Source of the DNA: Shewanella litoralis | Lineage (GTDB): Bacteria > Pseudomonadota > Gammaproteobacteria > Enterobacterales > Shewanellaceae | NCBI RefSeq assembly: GCF_009828585.1 | Contig: NZ_WSRZ01000030.1 | Coordinates: forward strand, 1 to 46,588 | Reading direction: 5' to 3' | Length of the DNA stretch: 46,588 nucleotides | In this document: in pieces, positions 34,541 through 43,455 of the stretch | Layout: each line of letters begins with the position of its first letter | How positions within the stretch are numbered: the first letter of the stretch is position 1 | The notes under the pieces: model-generated | Told to the model about the DNA's origin: nothing | The model's input: only the letters and a program-made list of their open reading frames with translations | The model's database searches: none | Made by a program: the position numbers and the translations under genes

Positions 34541-34999
34541 TTACTGTGGTAATGCGTTAAACTCGGCTCTAATCTGTTCAATTCGCTCACGGTTAACGCC
34601 AAAGTCTGAGTGACCAACACGTGAGGCCGATCTTACCTGGATCATGATTTTACCTGACTCAACTGACGGAAAGTAAAACTCAACATCGTCAACAAAGCGC
34701 ATAATCTGCGAGGTAAATTCAACCCGAATATAATTATCTTCTACCACGACAATACTCGCTCGCTCAGCCGCTTTTAATACGTGCAATAGGCCTACTTGAG
34801 CTTGTTGAGACGTGCCGCTAAATGCAATCGGTTCAATATAATGTTCTTCATCTGTGGCTGCTTGCTGGCTATTCACGCAGTTGGGCGAATCTGGGCATGG
34901 CGTTAATTTTCCTGCGGTGACCCCTAAGGTGGGTACAGTGCCAGAGCAACCCATTAACAGCACCATAGCAAGTGCCAGTATTGAAGTGTGTTTATACAT
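34541..34999 (-). CDS. DUF1499 lipoprotein
   Basis: A 152-residue lipoprotein (LLMGC, Cys18). The domain starts LTPCPDSPNCVNSQ, the Cys-containing signature of DUF1499, and continues with YIRVEFTSQIMRFVDDVEFYF and IQVRSASRVGHSDFGVNRERIEQI, all typical. Function unknown. It is convergent with the isomerase-like gene. Confidence 0.88.
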   Translation of the reverse strand: MYKHTSILALAMVLLMGCSGTVPTLGVTAGKLTPCPDSPNCVNSQQAATDEEHYIEPIAFSGTSQQAQVGLLHVLKAAERASIVVVEDNYIRVEFTSQIMRFVDDVEFYFPSVESGKIMIQVRSASRVGHSDFGVNRERIEQIRAEFNALPQ

Positions 35000-35391
35000 T
35001 TTGCTTCCCTTATGTGTAAAACGTCATGTGTTTGCGGTTATCGGTATCAACAGCGTAATTGATCTTCTGTTGTCTACAGTAAAACAATAAGTTGCGCTTA
35101 ACAATGCGCTATCAATCTGCCGGCGTAAATAGGTCGATGTTGATTGCAAGGATTGGTATATATGAACTCTCGTGGTGCAACTTTGTTAAAATAATGCACA
35201 AAAACGATGCGCTATCCTCAGCTTGTTTTTGTATAAATGATAATCAACCATGGCGGGCAATAATAAATAATATAGATAAAACAACATACTAAAATTTTAT
35301 TTTGTTAAATTTTTTATGTTGGAATGCGAAATGCACAAATAACCATAATGCAAGAGCTCAACTTGATTGAGTTTCACGTTAGCCAAATAGA
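35000..35391. other. Intergenic region before the guanidine operon
   Basis: About 390 AT-rich bases with no supported gene. It holds the promoter of the leftward DUF1499 gene and must hold the promoter of the riboswitch leader. I cannot pick a confident -35/-10 pair. Confidence 0.4.
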
Positions 35392-35575
35392 TGACTAGGG
35401 TTCCGGCTTGTCAATGATGTCAATCATAACAAGTGACTGGTCCGAGAGTTACCAACCCGGCAAAATGATGTTGATATTGTCACCACTGCTCAGTAGGTGA
35501 TTTTAATATGGATGTCATGGTTGTTTGCAACCAGGTTACACGGAGGGATAAAAGCCCGGGAGGTCAATTTAGTTG
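35392..35575 (+). promoter_or_regulatory. Guanidine-I riboswitch (ykkC/yxkD class)
   Basis: The class's invariant blocks occur in order: CTAGGGTTCCG at 35395, CTGGTCCGAGAG at 35437 and ACACGGAGGGATAAAAGCCC at 35538. The middle part between the second and third blocks is long (about 90 bases) and folds into its own stem (GTCACCACTG/CAGTAGGTGAT). After the last block, GAGGTCAA and TTGAACCTC can pair with one bulged T, which may be the switching stem. No clear T-run follows, so control of translation is as likely as termination. This class binds guanidinium and turns genes on. Confidence 0.95.
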
Positions 35576-35620
35576 AACCTCTTGCGCAAAAAATTCGTGT
35601 AAATTACTGGAGCAATAACC

Positions 35621-36667
35621 ATGAGATCAATAAAAACAGTTTTATTACTTACCCTTATATTATTCACCTCGTTTACTTCAGCTAATGCGTCAGCCAAAGA
35701 CAAATTTTCAGTTTGTTGGTCTATTTATGTCGGTTGGATGCCTTGGGATTATGGTGAAAGCTCTGGCATTGTAAAAAAATGGGCTGACAAATACGGTATC
35801 GAAATTGATGTCGTGCAAATCAATGATTATATCGAGTCAATTAACCAATACACCACGGGTCAATTTGACGCTTGCACCATGACCAACATGGACGCATTAA
35901 CCATTCCTTCTGCCAGTTTTGTCGACAGTACCGCCCTTGTGGTCGGCGACTTCTCTAACGGTAATGACGGCGTAGTGTTAAAAAATGGCACCGCATTAGC
36001 CGACATTAAAGGTCAGCAAGTTAATCTTGTTGAACTCAGTGTTTCACATTACTTACTGGCTCGCGCGTTAGGCACTGTAGGGTTAACAGAACGAGACATC
36101 AGCGTTGTTAACACGGCCGACGCCGACATGGTTGCGGCATATGCCACAGACGATGTGACCTCGGTAGTGACCTGGAATCCGCTATTGTCAGAAATCTTAC
36201 CTATGCCTAATACCACGCAAGTATTTGACTCATCTAAAATTCCTGGCGAAATCATCGACTTGTTAGTGGTTAACAGCAAAACCTTAAAAGAAAATCCAAA
36301 ACTGGGTAAGGCACTTGTTGGCGCATGGTATGAAATCATGGGCGTGATGCAAAAAGATAAAGCCGCGTTAACGCAAATGGCGATCGCATCTGGTACTGAC
36401 TTAGCCGGTTTTGAGGCGCAATTAGCGACCACCAAAATGCTTTATACCCCACAAGCGGCTGTCGAATTTACCCAAAGCGCACAACTGCCAAAAACCATGG
36501 AATACATCGCTAAGTTTTCATTTGACCACGGGCTATTAGGCGACGGCGCCACGGACTCTACTTTTATTGGCATCGAAACGCCTGCTGGCATTGTCGGTGA
36601 TAAAAATAACATCCAATTACGCTTTGACCCAACTTACATGCAGCTTGCTGCAGACGGAAAGTTATAA
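35621..36667 (+). CDS. ABC transporter substrate-binding protein, urea-carboxylase-region type; probable guanidine binder
   Basis: A 348-residue periplasmic protein with a signal peptide ending ANASA near residue 25. The mature part is a TauA/NMT1-like two-lobe binding protein (FSVCWSIYVGWMPWDYGESSGIVKKWADKYGIEIDVVQ...YTTGQFDACTMTNMDAL). It belongs to the group found only beside urea/guanidine carboxylases (TIGR03427 type, by recollection). It lies directly under the guanidine-I switch and ahead of permease and ATPase genes, so guanidine is the likely cargo. The ATG has GGAG 8 bases upstream. Confidence 0.9.
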   Translation: MRSIKTVLLLTLILFTSFTSANASAKDKFSVCWSIYVGWMPWDYGESSGIVKKWADKYGIEIDVVQINDYIESINQYTTGQFDACTMTNMDALTIPSASFVDSTALVVGDFSNGNDGVVLKNGTALADIKGQQVNLVELSVSHYLLARALGTVGLTERDISVVNTADADMVAAYATDDVTSVVTWNPLLSEILPMPNTTQVFDSSKIPGEIIDLLVVNSKTLKENPKLGKALVGAWYEIMGVMQKDKAALTQMAIASGTDLAGFEAQLATTKMLYTPQAAVEFTQSAQLPKTMEYIAKFSFDHGLLGDGATDSTFIGIETPAGIVGDKNNIQLRFDPTYMQLAADGKL

Positions 36668-36684
36668 GTCTTAATCCTGCAAAA

Positions 36685-36711
36685 TTAGCCTAACGCAGGT
36701 TGTTAGGCTAA
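36685..36711 (+). other. Intergenic stem-loop after the binding-protein gene
   Basis: TTAGCCTAAC and GTTAGGCTAA form a perfect 10-bp stem. There is no T-run. Such hairpins after binding-protein genes often protect the upstream mRNA and give excess binding protein over the membrane parts. Confidence 0.55.
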
Positions 36712-36736
36712 CGAACTCTTAATATAACGGTGACTT

Positions 36737-37561
36737 ATGAAAAGGTTAATGAACTTAACCCCGTCAAAACCATTAAGTATTTTCTTAAGCTTATTGCCTT
36801 TTGTCTTGGTGTTTTTTCTCTATGGCAGTTTATCGAATGCCCGTTTGGCAGAGAACCCAAATGACAAACTGTTGCCCAGTTTTAGCCAAATTGGCAGCGC
36901 AATAGACCGTTTAGCCTTTAATGAAGATAAACGTACCGGTAAATATATTTTGTGGGCCGATACTCAAGCCAGCGTATTACGCATTGCGGTCGGGGTAACA
37001 ATCAGTGCGGCATTGGGGTTAACCATAGGCTTATTTACCGGACTTATTCCGTTAGCGCGCGCCAATTTATCACCCATCATCACGATTATTTCACTGATCC
37101 CACCGATGGCGATATTACCGATTTTATTTATTAGTTTTGGTTTAGGCGAACTGGCCAAAGTGATGTTGATTATTGTGGGAACCGCCCCAGTGATTATCCG
37201 TGATATTCAGATGCGGGTATTGCAACTGCCGTCAGAGCAACTCATTAAAGCGCTGACATTAGGCGCATCAACCTGGCTAGTCGCATTACGTGTGGTGTTA
37301 CCGCAAATTCTACCAAGTCTGTTGTCATCAATGCGATTTTCACTCGGCGCTGCCTGGTTATTTTTAATTGCGGCAGAGGCCATTGCCGCGCAAGAAGGCT
37401 TGGGTTATCGAATATTTTTAGTACGCCGTTATATGTCGATGGACGTGATCTTTCCTTACGTTATCTGGATTACCACTCTGGCATTTTTAATGGATTTTAG
37501 CTTAAAGCGCTTGTCTCAAGTTTGCTTCCCTTGGTATCACAGCAATGAAAATGGCAAATAA
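36737..37561 (+). CDS. ABC transporter permease (probable guanidine importer)
   Basis: A 274-residue inner-membrane protein with about six helices, of the SsuC/TauC permease type. The coupling loop EQLIKALTLGASTWLVALRVVLPQILPSLLSSMRFSLGAAW carries the EAA-like motif, where the ATPase docks. An N-terminal periplasmic segment (NARLAENPNDKLLPSFSQIGSAI) follows the first helix. It lies between the binding-protein and ATPase genes, 12 bases from the latter. Confidence 0.92.
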   Translation: MKRLMNLTPSKPLSIFLSLLPFVLVFFLYGSLSNARLAENPNDKLLPSFSQIGSAIDRLAFNEDKRTGKYILWADTQASVLRIAVGVTISAALGLTIGLFTGLIPLARANLSPIITIISLIPPMAILPILFISFGLGELAKVMLIIVGTAPVIIRDIQMRVLQLPSEQLIKALTLGASTWLVALRVVLPQILPSLLSSMRFSLGAAWLFLIAAEAIAAQEGLGYRIFLVRRYMSMDVIFPYVIWITTLAFLMDFSLKRLSQVCFPWYHSNENGK

Positions 37562-37573
37562 GGAGCAAATGAG

Positions 37574-38347
37574 ATGAGTTTTTTATCGGTCAAAAATGTC
37601 TATAAATCTTATGGCGATAACCTGGTTCTTGAACGGCTAAACCTCAACGTCGAACGTGGCGAATTTATCTCAATGGTGGGTGCTTCAGGCTGCGGCAAGT
37701 CGACATTTTTAAACATGTTATTGGGGAAAGAAGCGCTATCGAAAGGCGAAATATTTTTAGAAGGCAAATCACTGAGCCAAGAGCCTGATGCCGAGCGCGG
37801 CATTGTGTTTCAAAAATATTCTGTGTTTCCGCACTTAACGGTTTTACAAAATATCATGATTGCAGATGAATTCAGCCAGGCACCGTTATTGGGTTGGACA
37901 TTTGGCGCAACCAAAAAAAACATCAAGCAAAAAGCCTTAGATTTTATTTCAATTGTGGGGCTAACAGCGGCCATTCATAAATACCCCAATGAGTTATCTG
38001 GCGGTATGCAACAGCGTTTAGCCATTGCACAAGCATTAATGAAATCCCCCAAAATCTTACTGTTAGACGAACCTTTTGGCGCATTAGACCCAGGGATCCG
38101 CGCCGACATGCACGAGCTTATTCATGATATTTGGCAACAAAACAACTTAACCATTTTTATGGTGACTCACGATATCAAAGAAGGCTTTGAGCTTGGCTCA
38201 AGATTATGGGTGTTCGACAAGCTAAGGCACGACCCACAAGCGCCTAATGCCTATGGTGCTCAGGTGACATTCGACTTACCGCTTACCACGAAAAAACACA
38301 AAAAAATTGCCCAAGAAACACTAGAGGAATCAAGCCAAAATGTCTGA
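37574..38347 (+). CDS. ABC transporter ATPase (probable guanidine importer)
   Basis: A 257-residue ATPase. Walker A GASGCGKST is at about 36-44, the Q-loop in IVFQKYSVFP, the signature LSGGMQQR near 141-148, Walker B LLLDEP near 162-167, and the H-loop in MVTHD. This is the SsuB/TauB subtype that partners the permease upstream. It overlaps the next gene by 8 bases, so the transporter and deiminase subunits are co-translated. Confidence 0.95.
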   Translation: MSFLSVKNVYKSYGDNLVLERLNLNVERGEFISMVGASGCGKSTFLNMLLGKEALSKGEIFLEGKSLSQEPDAERGIVFQKYSVFPHLTVLQNIMIADEFSQAPLLGWTFGATKKNIKQKALDFISIVGLTAAIHKYPNELSGGMQQRLAIAQALMKSPKILLLDEPFGALDPGIRADMHELIHDIWQQNNLTIFMVTHDIKEGFELGSRLWVFDKLRHDPQAPNAYGAQVTFDLPLTTKKHKKIAQETLEESSQNV

Positions 38348-39059
38348 TGCTATTTTATATAAAGATACCCTACCAGGGGGTAAACATTGGTCAATGCGGA
38401 TGCGCCGCGGTACCAGTTTAAAGTTAATTGATCTCGAAGGCGGCGCGAATGTCGGCATGTTGTTTTACAACCCAGAAAACCGACTTGAACGCTATAACGC
38501 GCCAGACACATTAAAAGGCCAACACACCTTTAAAATCACCCAGGGCCATTGTTTATACTCTGATATGGGACGTATTTTTTGTTCGGTGACTGCCGACTCG
38601 TTAGGGTGGCATGACACCGTTTGCGGTAACAGCAATAGCGCGTTAGTGACCAAAAAGTGGGGCAAACAAGACTATCAACATGACCGTAATGACTGGCTGC
38701 AAAATGGCACCAATGCCTTTTTAGTCGAAGCCGCAAAATATGGCTTAACCAAAAAAGATTTAGCCGCCAATCTTAACTTATTTAGTGCCGTGATCCCCGA
38801 CGATGATGGCAACTTGCAATATCAGGTTGAGCACTCAAAAGCCGGCGACTTTATTGAACTGCGCTTTGAAATGGACACCATAGTGTTGCTACACACATGC
38901 CCGCATCCATTAAACCCTACAAGCACTTATCCATTTAAACCCGTTGAATATCAATTGTTAACTTCGGCCCCTGTCGCAGACGATGACGCCTGTAAAAACG
39001 CCTGCGCCGAGAATCAGCGCGGATTTGAAAATAATCGTTTGTATCACCTAGGTGTATAA
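38340..39059 (+). CDS. Urea-amidolyase-associated protein 1; carboxyguanidine deiminase subunit
   Basis: A 239-residue cytosolic protein of the DUF1989 family. The pattern [33 protein letters not shown]...[15 protein letters not shown]...[11 protein letters not shown] is that of UAAP1. Published work on guanidine use shows that UAAP1 and UAAP2 (CgdA/CgdB) together turn carboxyguanidine into allophanate and ammonia. The start overlaps the ATPase gene (ATGTCTGA). The conserved His and Cys in HDTVC and the C-terminal Cys residues may bind metal. Confidence 0.93.
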   Translation: MSDAILYKDTLPGGKHWSMRMRRGTSLKLIDLEGGANVGMLFYNPENRLERYNAPDTLKGQHTFKITQGHCLYSDMGRIFCSVTADSLGWHDTVCGNSNSALVTKKWGKQDYQHDRNDWLQNGTNAFLVEAAKYGLTKKDLAANLNLFSAVIPDDDGNLQYQVEHSKAGDFIELRFEMDTIVLLHTCPHPLNPTSTYPFKPVEYQLLTSAPVADDDACKNACAENQRGFENNRLYHLGV

Positions 39060-39070
39060 GGGGAATCATT

Positions 39071-39709
39071 ATGATCGTTGAAAGCCAATTAGCACCAGAA
39101 AATGCTATCGTGCGTGACACCGTTGATGCCGGTGATTATTACTTAAAGACCATAAAGAAAGGTCAAACTGTGCGGATTTTAGACCTTGAAGGCAACCAGG
39201 CCGCAGACACCTTATTTTACAATGCTAACGATGCTAGCGAGCGTTATAGCGCAATTGATACAGTGCGTGAACAAGGCAATGTTTACCTTACCGCTGGCAC
39301 AGTGTTAATGACCAATGACTGCAATCCTATGTTAACCATTGTGGCCGACACCTGTGGACGCCATGACACCCTTGGCGGTGCGTGTGCCACTGAAAGCAAC
39401 ACAGTGCGCTACGCCCTAGAAAAAAAATGCATGCATGCTTGTCGTGACAGCTGGCTTCTGGCCGTGGCTGAAAATGAACAACTCGGGCTCAGCAAAGCAG
39501 ATATTACCCACAATATTAATTTCTTTATGAATGTGCCTATCACCGCAGACGGCAAGCTCAGCTTTGCCGATGGCATCAGTGGTGCGGGTAAGTACGTTGA
39601 GTTAACTGCCTTAATGGACACCATTATATTGATTTCAAATTGTCCGCAGCTCAATAACCCTTGCAACGCGTACAACCCAACACCAATAGAAGTGCTGATC
39701 TGGAATTAG
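39071..39709 (+). CDS. Urea-amidolyase-associated protein 2; carboxyguanidine deiminase subunit
   Basis: A 212-residue paralogue of the preceding protein (DUF1989). It shows [57 protein letters not shown] and [12 protein letters not shown]. It is shorter than UAAP1 and differs around the metal-like Cys/His cluster, as expected for the partner subunit. AGGGGAATCATT precedes the ATG. It lies 11 bases after UAAP1 and is followed by a 91-base gap that holds the second riboswitch. Confidence 0.93.
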   Translation: MIVESQLAPENAIVRDTVDAGDYYLKTIKKGQTVRILDLEGNQAADTLFYNANDASERYSAIDTVREQGNVYLTAGTVLMTNDCNPMLTIVADTCGRHDTLGGACATESNTVRYALEKKCMHACRDSWLLAVAENEQLGLSKADITHNINFFMNVPITADGKLSFADGISGAGKYVELTALMDTIILISNCPQLNNPCNAYNPTPIEVLIWN

Positions 39710-39735
39710 TCACAGATTGACAAAAGCTTATGATT

Positions 39736-39781
39736 GTTAGGACGACCTAGCCATCCACTGTTTAATCGCGGGACGACCCGC
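39736..39781 (+). promoter_or_regulatory. Guanidine-II riboswitch (mini-ykkC)
   Basis: Two short hairpins with ACGA loops, the defining feature of the class. P1 is GTTAGG-ACGA-CCTAGC (39736-39751, with one G-T pair). P2 is GCGGG-ACGA-CCCGC (39768-39781). They are 16 bases apart and end 19 bases before the carboxylase ATG, so the switch can govern access to that start. The class binds two guanidinium ions through a loop-loop kiss and usually acts on translation. Finding it inside an operon already led by a guanidine-I switch strengthens both calls. Confidence 0.88.
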
Positions 39782-39800
39782 AGTGTTAGAGTATTTGATT

Positions 39801-42800
39801 ATGTTTAATACTGTACTGATTGCTAATCGTGGCGCTATTGCTTGCCGTATTATCCGCACCTTAAAAAAGCTTGGCATTGCTAGTGTCGCTATCTATTCAG
39901 AAGCCGACCGAGAGTCATTGCATGTGCGCTTAGCAGACCAAGCGTTTAGCCTCGGTGACGGGCCGGCAAATCAAACTTACCTTAATCAAGACAAAATCAT
40001 TGAGATTGCAAAGCAATCAGGCGCACAGGCGATTCATCCTGGCTATGGTTTTTTAAGTGAAAACGCAGATTTCTCTATCAAACTCAGTGAAAACAACATC
40101 TGCTTTATTGGGCCGCGCCCAGAGCAAATGGTGGCGTTTGGCTTAAAGCATCAGGCTCGTGATATTGCCGAAAAAGCCGGAGTGCCTTTAGTTCCGGGCA
40201 GTGGCTTACTTGAAAATGTTGACGATGTTGTGGCGTTTGCTGAGCAAGTGGGTTATCCGGTCATGTTAAAAAGCACCGCGGGCGGCGGTGGTATTGGTAT
40301 GCAACGTTGCGACAACGAAAGCCAGCTTGCAAAAGCCTTCGCCAACGTGAAATACCTTGGCGCGCAAAACTTTGCTAACGACGGCGTGTTTCTTGAAAAG
40401 TTTGTCGAAAAAGCTCGCCACATTGAAGTGCAAGTGCTGGGTAACGGAGCAGGAGACGTGGTAACCCTAGGCGAGCGAGATTGCTCAAGCCAACGCCGCA
40501 ATCAAAAAGTGATTGAAGAAACCCCAGCCCCCAACCTACCAGACACGGTACGCCAAAATATGTGGGCGACGGCCAAGCAATTAATGACGTCGTTAGATTA
40601 CTTAAATGCAGGCACCGTAGAGTTTATTTATGACAACGATAACCAGGCGTTTTACTTTTTAGAAGTGAACACCCGCTTACAAGTCGAGCATGGCGTAACC
40701 GAACTGTGTTTTGATGTCGACTTAGTCGAATGGATGCTCAATATTGCCTTTTGTGATGCTGCCGCTAACGCCTGTGACTTGTCAGCTTTAGCAGGTAAAT
40801 CTTCACAGGGACATGCCATTCAAACTCGGGTTTATGCTGAAAACCCAGTTAAAAACTTTCAACCTTCGGCCGGTCTATTAACCCAGGTTAACTGGCCAGA
40901 AGCCTCAAATGAGCCAGGCGCACAATTGCGTATCGACCACTGGATTGAAGCCGGGGTTGAAGTGTCGAGCTTTTTTGACCCTATGCTAGCTAAAGTGATT
41001 GTGCATGCTGATGATCGTGAACAAGCTATTACGCAACTCGACCACGCATTAGCGCAAAGCCAGCTTTATGGCGTGGTAACTAACATTGATTATGTGCGCC
41101 AGATATTAGCCGGTGACATCTTTAAGCAGGGTAAAATGTTCACCCGGACGCTTAATGATTTAACGGCCAGTTTTAACGGCTTTGAAGTGATTAAACCCGG
41201 CACCATGACCACGGTGCAAGATTATCCTGCCCGCACTGGGTATTGGGATATCGGTGTGCCGCCTTCTGGCCCATTTGATTTTTATTCTTTTAACCTCGCC
41301 AATCGTTTATTAAATAACGACCCTAATGCCGCTGGGTTAGAAATCACCTTAGAAGGGCCTTCACTGCAGTTTCATCAAGACACTCAAGCGGTAATTTGTG
41401 GTGCACAGATAGCCATTAGCCTCGACGATGTTAGCTACAGCAACAACCAAATCATGAGCATAAAGGCAGGTCAAATTTTAAAAGTTGGCAAGGTGAGTCA
41501 GGCTGGCGCTAGAGCCTATTTAGCCATTGCTGGTGGTATTGACTGCCCCGATTACCTTGGCAGTAAAAGCACCTTTACCTTAGGACAATTTGGCGGCCAT
41601 TGCGGTCGTGCGCTGCGCACCGGTGACTTTTTACGCTTAGGTCAGGATAACAAAACCCAGCCTGTGAATATTGACCATACCCTTGCCGACACCCTCAGCG
41701 CCAATATCGACAACCAATGGCAACTGCGAGTGATGTATGGACCACATGGCGCACCAGACTTTTTTACTGACCAAGACATTGCCACCATTGCAGCGCACCA
41801 ATGGGAAGTGCATTACAACTCTAGCCGTACCGGTATTAGACTGATTGGCCCTAAGCCTGAATGGGCGCGTGAGTCTGGCGGCGAAGCAGGTCTGCATCCT
41901 TCAAATATTCATGACAACGCTTATGCTTTTGGTACCGTTGATTTTACAGGAGATATGCCGGTGATTTTAGGGCCAGACGGCCCAAGCCTAGGCGGTTTTG
42001 TTTGTCCATTTACCGTGATATCGGCAGATTTGTGGAAGCTAGGTCAATTACAAGCAGGTGATAAAGTCAGCTTTGAAGTGGTCGATTTAACCACCGCAAA
42101 AGCTGTTGAACAAGCGCAGCTACAACAGTTATCAAGCTTGAGTGAGCAGACGCTGAGTTATCAACAAGCTGAGATAAATACCCCCATATTAGCCACATTA
42201 ATCACCCATGATGCTGAGCCAGATATTGTGTTTCGTCAGGCGGGTGACAAGTTTTTACTGGTTGAATACGGCGAGCTGGTGTTAGACCTAACGCTGCGCG
42301 CGCGAGTGCAAGCATTATTAGAGGCCGTTAAGACGGCAAATATTCATGGCGTGCTTGAGTTAACCCCTGGGATCCGCTCACTGCAAGTGCATTACGATAA
42401 CTTTGCCGTGGATGTATTTGAACTTATTGCCCACATCAAACAATTAGATTTAGCCCTAGGCGACACCACTCAACTTGAGTTTGACTCGCGCGTAGTGCAT
42501 TTACCCCTAAGTTGGGACGATGAAGCCTGTCAGTTAGCCATTGAAAAGTATATTCAATCTGTGCGAAAAGACGCCCCTTGGTGCCCGTCAAACCTTGAGT
42601 TTATCAAACGCATTAATGGGCTTAACCATATTGAACAAGTTAAAGATATTGTGTTCGACGCCAGCTACCTGGTGCTCGGTTTGGGTGATGTTTATCTTGG
42701 CGCACCCGTGGCCACGCCCTTAAATCCTTGTCATCGCCTAGTCACCACAAAATATAACCCAGCCCGAACCTGGACCGCTGAAAACTCAGTAGGTATTGGC

Positions 42801-43433
42801 GGGGCTTATATGTGTGTATACGGCATGGAAGGGCCGGGGGGATATCAGTTTGTTGGCCGTACCGCACAAATGTGGAACCGCTACCGTAAAACCACTTCAT
42901 TTGAAAACCCCTGGCTGTTGCGTATTTTTGATCAAATTCAATTCTATCCGGTGAGCCATGATGAATTGATGCAGATCCGTGCCGACTTCCCCATTGGAAA
43001 ATGGCAACCCAAAATTGACCAGAGTAAGGTATCAATGCCTGAATTAGCCAAACAATGGCAACAGCAACAGGCAAAAATTACCGAATTTACTCGTCAACGA
43101 GAGCAAGCCTTTGAGCAAGAAATGGCAGCCTGGAAAGCCATTGGTCAATTAAATTATCAACAAGATGTCGATCTAAATACTGCTACTGACGAAATCGAGC
43201 TTGCCGAGGGCGAATTTATTGTTGAATCCTCGGCGGCAGGTAACGTGTGGTTAGTGCAAGTCGAAGCGGGCGCCGCGGTGGCTGAGAGTGAATCATTAAT
43301 TGTGCTTGAGTCGATGAAAATGGAAATCGACATTAGCTCGCCAGAAGCCGCCACCATCTCACGGGTGTTAGTTGACGTGGGCCAGCAAGTGCAGGCCGGG
43401 CAGGCGTTGTTAGTGCTTAAAGCCGCAAAGTAG
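39801..43433 (+). CDS. Biotin-dependent guanidine (urea-type) carboxylase
   Basis: A 1210-residue enzyme with the full urea-carboxylase layout. A biotin carboxylase ATP-grasp domain (about 1-450, from VLIANRGAIACRIIRTLK, with HPGYGFLSENADF) is followed by a KipA/KipI-like carboxyltransferase (about 455-1060; IKPGTMTTVQDYPARTGYWDIGVPPSGPFD opens the first half). The biotin-carrier domain is at the end, with ESMKME and biotinylated Lys1173. It carboxylates guanidine to carboxyguanidine using ATP and bicarbonate. It is annotated in databases as urea carboxylase; two guanidine switches and the deiminase pair favour guanidine. The start is the ATG at 39801; an in-frame GTG at 39783 would lie against the riboswitch stem. 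Confidence 0.95.
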   Translation: MFNTVLIANRGAIACRIIRTLKKLGIASVAIYSEADRESLHVRLADQAFSLGDGPANQTYLNQDKIIEIAKQSGAQAIHPGYGFLSENADFSIKLSENNICFIGPRPEQMVAFGLKHQARDIAEKAGVPLVPGSGLLENVDDVVAFAEQVGYPVMLKSTAGGGGIGMQRCDNESQLAKAFANVKYLGAQNFANDGVFLEKFVEKARHIEVQVLGNGAGDVVTLGERDCSSQRRNQKVIEETPAPNLPDTVRQNMWATAKQLMTSLDYLNAGTVEFIYDNDNQAFYFLEVNTRLQVEHGVTELCFDVDLVEWMLNIAFCDAAANACDLSALAGKSSQGHAIQTRVYAENPVKNFQPSAGLLTQVNWPEASNEPGAQLRIDHWIEAGVEVSSFFDPMLAKVIVHADDREQAITQLDHALAQSQLYGVVTNIDYVRQILAGDIFKQGKMFTRTLNDLTASFNGFEVIKPGTMTTVQDYPARTGYWDIGVPPSGPFDFYSFNLANRLLNNDPNAAGLEITLEGPSLQFHQDTQAVICGAQIAISLDDVSYSNNQIMSIKAGQILKVGKVSQAGARAYLAIAGGIDCPDYLGSKSTFTLGQFGGHCGRALRTGDFLRLGQDNKTQPVNIDHTLADTLSANIDNQWQLRVMYGPHGAPDFFTDQDIATIAAHQWEVHYNSSRTGIRLIGPKPEWARESGGEAGLHPSNIHDNAYAFGTVDFTGDMPVILGPDGPSLGGFVCPFTVISADLWKLGQLQAGDKVSFEVVDLTTAKAVEQAQLQQLSSLSEQTLSYQQAEINTPILATLITHDAEPDIVFRQAGDKFLLVEYGELVLDLTLRARVQALLEAVKTANIHGVLELTPGIRSLQVHYDNFAVDVFELIAHIKQLDLALGDTTQLEFDSRVVHLPLSWDDEACQLAIEKYIQSVRKDAPWCPSNLEFIKRINGLNHIEQVKDIVFDASYLVLGLGDVYLGAPVATPLNPCHRLVTTKYNPARTWTAENSVGIGGAYMCVYGMEGPGGYQFVGRTAQMWNRYRKTTSFENPWLLRIFDQIQFYPVSHDELMQIRADFPIGKWQPKIDQSKVSMPELAKQWQQQQAKITEFTRQREQAFEQEMAAWKAIGQLNYQQDVDLNTATDEIELAEGEFIVESSAAGNVWLVQVEAGAAVAESESLIVLESMKMEIDISSPEAATISRVLVDVGQQVQAGQALLVLKAAK

Positions 43434-43455
43434 ATTGAAACGAAAGGAATACATA

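Noticed and set aside
35092-35292. 66-codon frame upstream of the guanidine riboswitch
   Set aside because: No ribosome binding site or domain; composition matches surrounding noncoding DNA.
39783-39800. GTG start giving a six-residue longer carboxylase
   Set aside because: It begins 2 bases after the guanidine-II P2 stem with no ribosome binding site; MFNTVLIANRG from 39801 is the family start.
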